Below, in pieces: positions 6,663 through 8,987 of a stretch of DNA of 8,987 bases. A model generated the notes under the pieces. The model saw only the letters and a list, made by a program, of their open reading frames with translations. It ran no database searches and was not told the origin of the DNA. How positions within the stretch are numbered: position 1 is the stretch's first letter; every line of letters starts with the position of its first letter. The position numbers and the translations under genes were made by a program. The stretch is taken from the NCBI GenBank assembly GCA_946999045.1, contig CAMQBR010000065.1, forward strand, positions 1-8,987, written 5' to 3'. The stretch comes from an uncultured Prevotella sp. (lineage in GTDB: Bacteria; Bacteroidota; Bacteroidia; Bacteroidales; Bacteroidaceae).

Positions 6663-8710
6663 TGTCTAAAAAGTTCGAAACCTAATTTTATACCAAAATC
6701 TTTATATTTTCCATTGAGACACGATATAAATGCGCCTACAGATGCTAAGCGTGTCTTCAGTGCATATCCCAATTCTACATAAGGTTGTGCACCTTTTGCA
6801 TGCAAATCGCTCAAGTAGAGACGTTCTCGTTCTATAAAATTACCTACAAAAGGTGTCCAAGCTAATAGAATAAAAGGTGACTCGTATGTAAAGTTTGCTC
6901 GAAAATAATAGTTGGATTGGTTATATAGATGATTATCCAAAAGTTCAAAATCTCCAGACCATTCATCATTCCAGCCATTAGGCAGAAATGTTTGTCTAAA
7001 ATTTTCAAAGTCTACAAAGTAATCATTTTTCTCTCTATTGGTATAAAATCCTGTACCTATTCGCATGGAAATAGATTTGATGTTGTGTAATGGAAGTATG
7101 TATTGTCCATCAAATTCCCAACGAGTATATGGGGTATTTGTTCCACATAACTTCTTTATACTCGTTTCGTAACTTGCTATAAATGTTGGTCCTACATACC
7201 CCCAAGGTCTATATTGTATTTTAATTTTGGGTGCTAACGTATAATATGTTGAGGGCTTATGTATAATTTTAAATCCCAATTTGTTTACTGCCGTGCGATT
7301 ATGGAATACAAACCCCGTCTGAATACCTATCTTCTGGGTAAAATCATAATGAGCAAAACAATCCCAATAGGAGTCTTTAAACTCGGAAAATTTTAAGTTA
7401 TTCCTTTCATTATGATTACAATTAATAGTTTTTATTTCTTTTATTATTATATCGTTTTGTATACGCCTGCCAGCCGATACGGTAGAACTAATATACCCAT
7501 CGTGTTGTTTATCAAAGCAATATACAAGTGGAATGTAAAACGAAAACTGCTGTAATTTGAAAGAATATCCTCCCTTTAGTTGTAGCCAAATATCACTATT
7601 GGTGGTAAATTGATAACCGCTTTGCATATTAAAATTGTAGAACAATCCCTTCATTTTGCTGTATTCCATGTAAAGTGGATTGAGGATAGGATCGCTCTTT
7701 ATATATCCTTTGCGGTTAGATCCAAAGTTTTGAGATATATCTGTCAATACCTTTTCGCCCACCATGTCCCAAACGATATTCTTTATCTTTACCATTCTTT
7801 GCTGAAAAACCGTGGAACGGTTCTTGATAGCGTTTCGTTTATCTGTTGAAAGTAATGTCTTGTTATACTCTAATTCTTCGTACGATGTAAGTGGAAGTGG
7901 TCTAATCAACTGCATAGTCGCAGCATTATGGTTGTCTATAATGCTATCTGGCAGCATCTTTGGCAGTTGATAAATTATATGATAGTTTGTAGAAATATTG
8001 TTGCCAAAGAATATAAAACTTGATTCTATATTACATTTATAAGGTAAAATAGATTTAATACCTTCATCTCCCATGAAGATAGAAAGCCGAAAATAAATCA
8101 TGTCATATTCGCCATGTAGCTTGATTGATTTTATTTTTCCTGTAGATATATATACTACGGCCGAACCTTTTACCAATAATGTATTTCTAAGTTTTGGCTT
8201 AAAACGCAATATAATAGTACTGTCAGATTGTTCTTCCATAGCATATGTGTAATAAATTCTGTTTTGTTTGTTGAAAGGAGATAAGACGTTATCACTAATC
8301 ATGGTAACTCCGTAAACCTTAGGAGTAAGGTAACGCAACATGGCAGGAAACGTAATGTTTCGTTGTGGATCTGATGAAAGGGATAACAGTTTCTTAATAT
8401 CAAATTTATTATTAGGTAAACAGGTTATCTTGTTATAGCTTTCTTCCAAATAACATCGATTGCCTGTATGTGCCATAGTATACATTGTAGGCACTGCCAT
8501 GAGGATAAAATTACGTCGCCTAATGTTTAGTGTTGATTTGATATAAGCATAACTTACACTATCTTGCTGATGAGTAGATGCTATTAATTCAGGAAATTTG
8601 AACATACGTTGCAATATAGAATCTTTTTTGCTTGTGTTAGCTACTGATTCTATGACATAGCATTGACATAGCAGAAGTATCAATAATGCTTTTACAATGG
8701 CTGTATTCAT
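6656..8710 (-). CDS. DUF5686-type outer-membrane beta-barrel protein, function unknown
   Basis: I take the ATG at 8710, giving 684 residues. It opens with a signal peptide: K7, then a hydrophobic run to about residue 20 and a likely signal peptidase I site after S-V-A (22-24). C15 and C17 do not form a proper lipobox. A frame-open extension to 8833 would run through the promoter and into a terminator hairpin, so I reject it. The protein matches DUF5686-family sequences of Bacteroides and Prevotella as I remember them: RRRNFILMAVPTMY (64-77), GEYDMIYFRLSIFMGDEG (200-217), LNPLYMEYSKMKGL (343-356), YRPWG (500-504), GWNDEWSGDFELL (579-591) and the C-terminal FELFRQW ending in an aromatic residue, as in Bam-inserted barrels. 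The alternating aromatic strands from about 343 onward fit a C-terminal barrel. The N-terminal carboxypeptidase-regulatory-like domain found in some larger relatives is absent. It is the first gene of an operon with addAB. Substrate and role are unknown. Confidence 0.85.
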   Translation of the reverse strand: MNTAIVKALLILLLCQCYVIESVANTSKKDSILQRMFKFPELIASTHQQDSVSYAYIKSTLNIRRRNFILMAVPTMYTMAHTGNRCYLEESYNKITCLPNNKFDIKKLLSLSSDPQRNITFPAMLRYLTPKVYGVTMISDNVLSPFNKQNRIYYTYAMEEQSDSTIILRFKPKLRNTLLVKGSAVVYISTGKIKSIKLHGEYDMIYFRLSIFMGDEGIKSILPYKCNIESSFIFFGNNISTNYHIIYQLPKMLPDSIIDNHNAATMQLIRPLPLTSYEELEYNKTLLSTDKRNAIKNRSTVFQQRMVKIKNIVWDMVGEKVLTDISQNFGSNRKGYIKSDPILNPLYMEYSKMKGLFYNFNMQSGYQFTTNSDIWLQLKGGYSFKLQQFSFYIPLVYCFDKQHDGYISSTVSAGRRIQNDIIIKEIKTINCNHNERNNLKFSEFKDSYWDCFAHYDFTQKIGIQTGFVFHNRTAVNKLGFKIIHKPSTYYTLAPKIKIQYRPWGYVGPTFIASYETSIKKLCGTNTPYTRWEFDGQYILPLHNIKSISMRIGTGFYTNREKNDYFVDFENFRQTFLPNGWNDEWSGDFELLDNHLYNQSNYYFRANFTYESPFILLAWTPFVGNFIERERLYLSDLHAKGAQPYVELGYALKTRLASVGAFISCLNGKYKDFGIKLGFELFRQW

Positions 8711-8715
8711 TATGG

Positions 8716-8747
8716 CAAAGTTACTATTTGTTGCGAGAAATGCCAAA
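8716..8747 (-). promoter_or_regulatory. Bacteroidetes-type promoter of the barrel-addA-addB operon
   Basis: Read on the - strand, TTTG (8747-8744), a 20-nt spacer, and TAACTTTG (8723-8716) match the Bacteroidetes housekeeping consensus TTTG, 19-20 nt, TAnnTTTG. Only CCATA separates the last G from the ATG at 8710, so transcription should start within a few bases of, or at, the start codon. The stretch upstream (8771-8816) is very AT-rich. No operator-like inverted repeat is visible. The motif is seen; use as a promoter is inference. Confidence 0.75.
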
Positions 8748-8809
8748 CAATTGTAGTTTTTTATAAGGGTAGAAGGATAATAAAATAATATAGAATAGAA
8801 TATAAGTAT

Positions 8810-8847
8810 AAAAAAAGCACTAACTACTTGCAATAGTTAGCACTTTT
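8810..8847 (-). terminator. Intrinsic terminator of the tRNA-Lys unit (possibly bidirectional)
   Basis: A perfect 7-bp stem, CTAACTA (8820-8826) with TAGTTAG (8834-8840), encloses a 7-nt loop. A 2x2 mismatch and then a G-C pair and A-T pairs extend it. On the - strand it is followed by seven T residues (complement of 8816-8810), directly downstream of the tRNA genes. On the + strand it is followed by CACTTTTG, a weaker T-run, so it may also work the other way. The stem is AU-rich, so strength is uncertain. It lies between the tRNA 3' end and the operon promoter, insulating the two units. Confidence 0.75.
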
Positions 8848-8848
8848 G

Positions 8849-8921
8849 TACACCCTTAGGGGTTCGAACCCTAGACCCACTGATTAAGAGTCAGTTGCTC
8901 TACCAACTGAGCTAAGGGTGC
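8849..8921 (-). tRNA. tRNA-Lys(CTT), copy nearer the operon
   Basis: A 73-nt cloverleaf on the - strand: acceptor GCACCCT with AGGGTGT (the first pair is a G-U wobble), D arm GCTC/GAGC with loop AGTTGGTA, anticodon stem ACTGA/TCAGT with loop CTCTTAA, five-base variable loop GGGTC, T arm TAGGG/CCCTA with loop TTCGAAC, and discriminator A. The anticodon CTT (complement of 8886-8888) reads AAG, lysine. The 3' CCA is not encoded. It lies 12 bp downstream of an identical copy and just upstream of the hairpin terminator, so the two are probably one transcript. Confidence 0.97.
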
Positions 8922-8933
8922 AAAGTAAAGAAG

Positions 8934-8987
8934 TACACCCTTAGGGGTTCGAACCCTAGACCCACTGATTAAGAGTCAGTTGCTCTA
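8934..8987 (-). tRNA. tRNA-Lys(CTT), second identical copy, truncated by the window edge
   Basis: The 54 bases present are identical to the 3' part of the neighbouring tRNA-Lys: T arm, variable loop, anticodon arm with CTT, and the beginning of the D arm. The remaining 19 bases at the 5' end lie beyond the window. The 12-nt spacer (8922-8933, AAAGTAAAGAAG) has no promoter, so the other copy is probably processed from the same precursor. More tRNA genes may lie further upstream. Confidence 0.93.

Noticed and set aside
7610..7849. 79-codon + strand ORF opposite the barrel gene
   Set aside because: It is a shadow of the conserved - strand reading frame, with no motif of its own.
6656..8710. Barrel protein as a lipoprotein because of cysteines in the signal peptide
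   Set aside because: The residues before C15 and C17 (LLL and CQ) do not fit a lipobox, while an S-V-A signal peptidase I site follows.
8711..8833. N-terminal extension of the barrel protein to an ATG at 8833
   Set aside because: It would run through a consensus promoter and into the terminator hairpin, and it would bury the signal peptide that begins at the ATG at 8710.
8849..8987. tRNA-Lys repeat as an attachment-site duplication flanking an integrated element
   Set aside because: The copies lie only 12 bp apart and the preserved part of the second looks like a complete gene in progress; there is no integrase or element between them.
1..8987. CRISPR array, insertion sequence, toxin-antitoxin or phage-defence island
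   Set aside because: No spaced direct repeats, transposase, terminal inverted repeats or small paired toxin-antitoxin genes are visible; addAB here looks like the ordinary repair enzyme.

Overview
The window looks like Bacteroidales chromosome, probably from a Prevotella/Bacteroides-type genome. The grounds are the low GC, the lack of clear Shine-Dalgarno sites, a Bacteroidetes-type promoter (TTTG, 20 nt, TAACTTTG), and an outer-membrane protein of the DUF5686 type, a family I know only from Bacteroidetes. The genus is inference; no marker gene here fixes it.

Layout: 1-546 holds no intact gene. It carries the 3' end of a bacterial group II intron on the + strand (degenerate tail of the intron-encoded protein, domain V, domain VI with its bulged branch-point A, end near 259). 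Directly after it comes what looks like domain I from the 5' part of another intron of the same family, in an order that a single intact intron cannot give. 547-8710 is a tight three-gene operon on the - strand, transcribed toward the intron debris: a DUF5686 outer-membrane beta-barrel protein, then an AddA-type UvrD helicase-nuclease, then its AddB-type partner nuclease. The first two genes overlap or nearly touch (depending on the addA start) and the last two share an ATGA overlap. 8711-8848 holds the operon promoter, placed so close to the start codon that the mRNA should be nearly leaderless, and a hairpin that ends an upstream tRNA unit. 8849-8987 holds two identical tandem tRNA-Lys(CTT) genes on the - strand, the second cut by the window edge.

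How the genes work together: AddA and AddB should form one heterodimer that binds double-strand DNA ends, unwinds and resects them and prepares 3' single strands for RecA. Both subunits keep a PD-(D/E)XK nuclease centre, so the complex is of the two-nuclease AddAB kind, not RecBCD. AddB also keeps the four cysteines of the iron-sulfur cluster. The barrel protein has no obvious biochemical link to repair; only the gene order ties it to addAB.

I found no clearly new system. The most unusual parts are the permuted group II intron remains at the left end, the near-leaderless promoter, and the coupling of a DUF5686 barrel to addAB.
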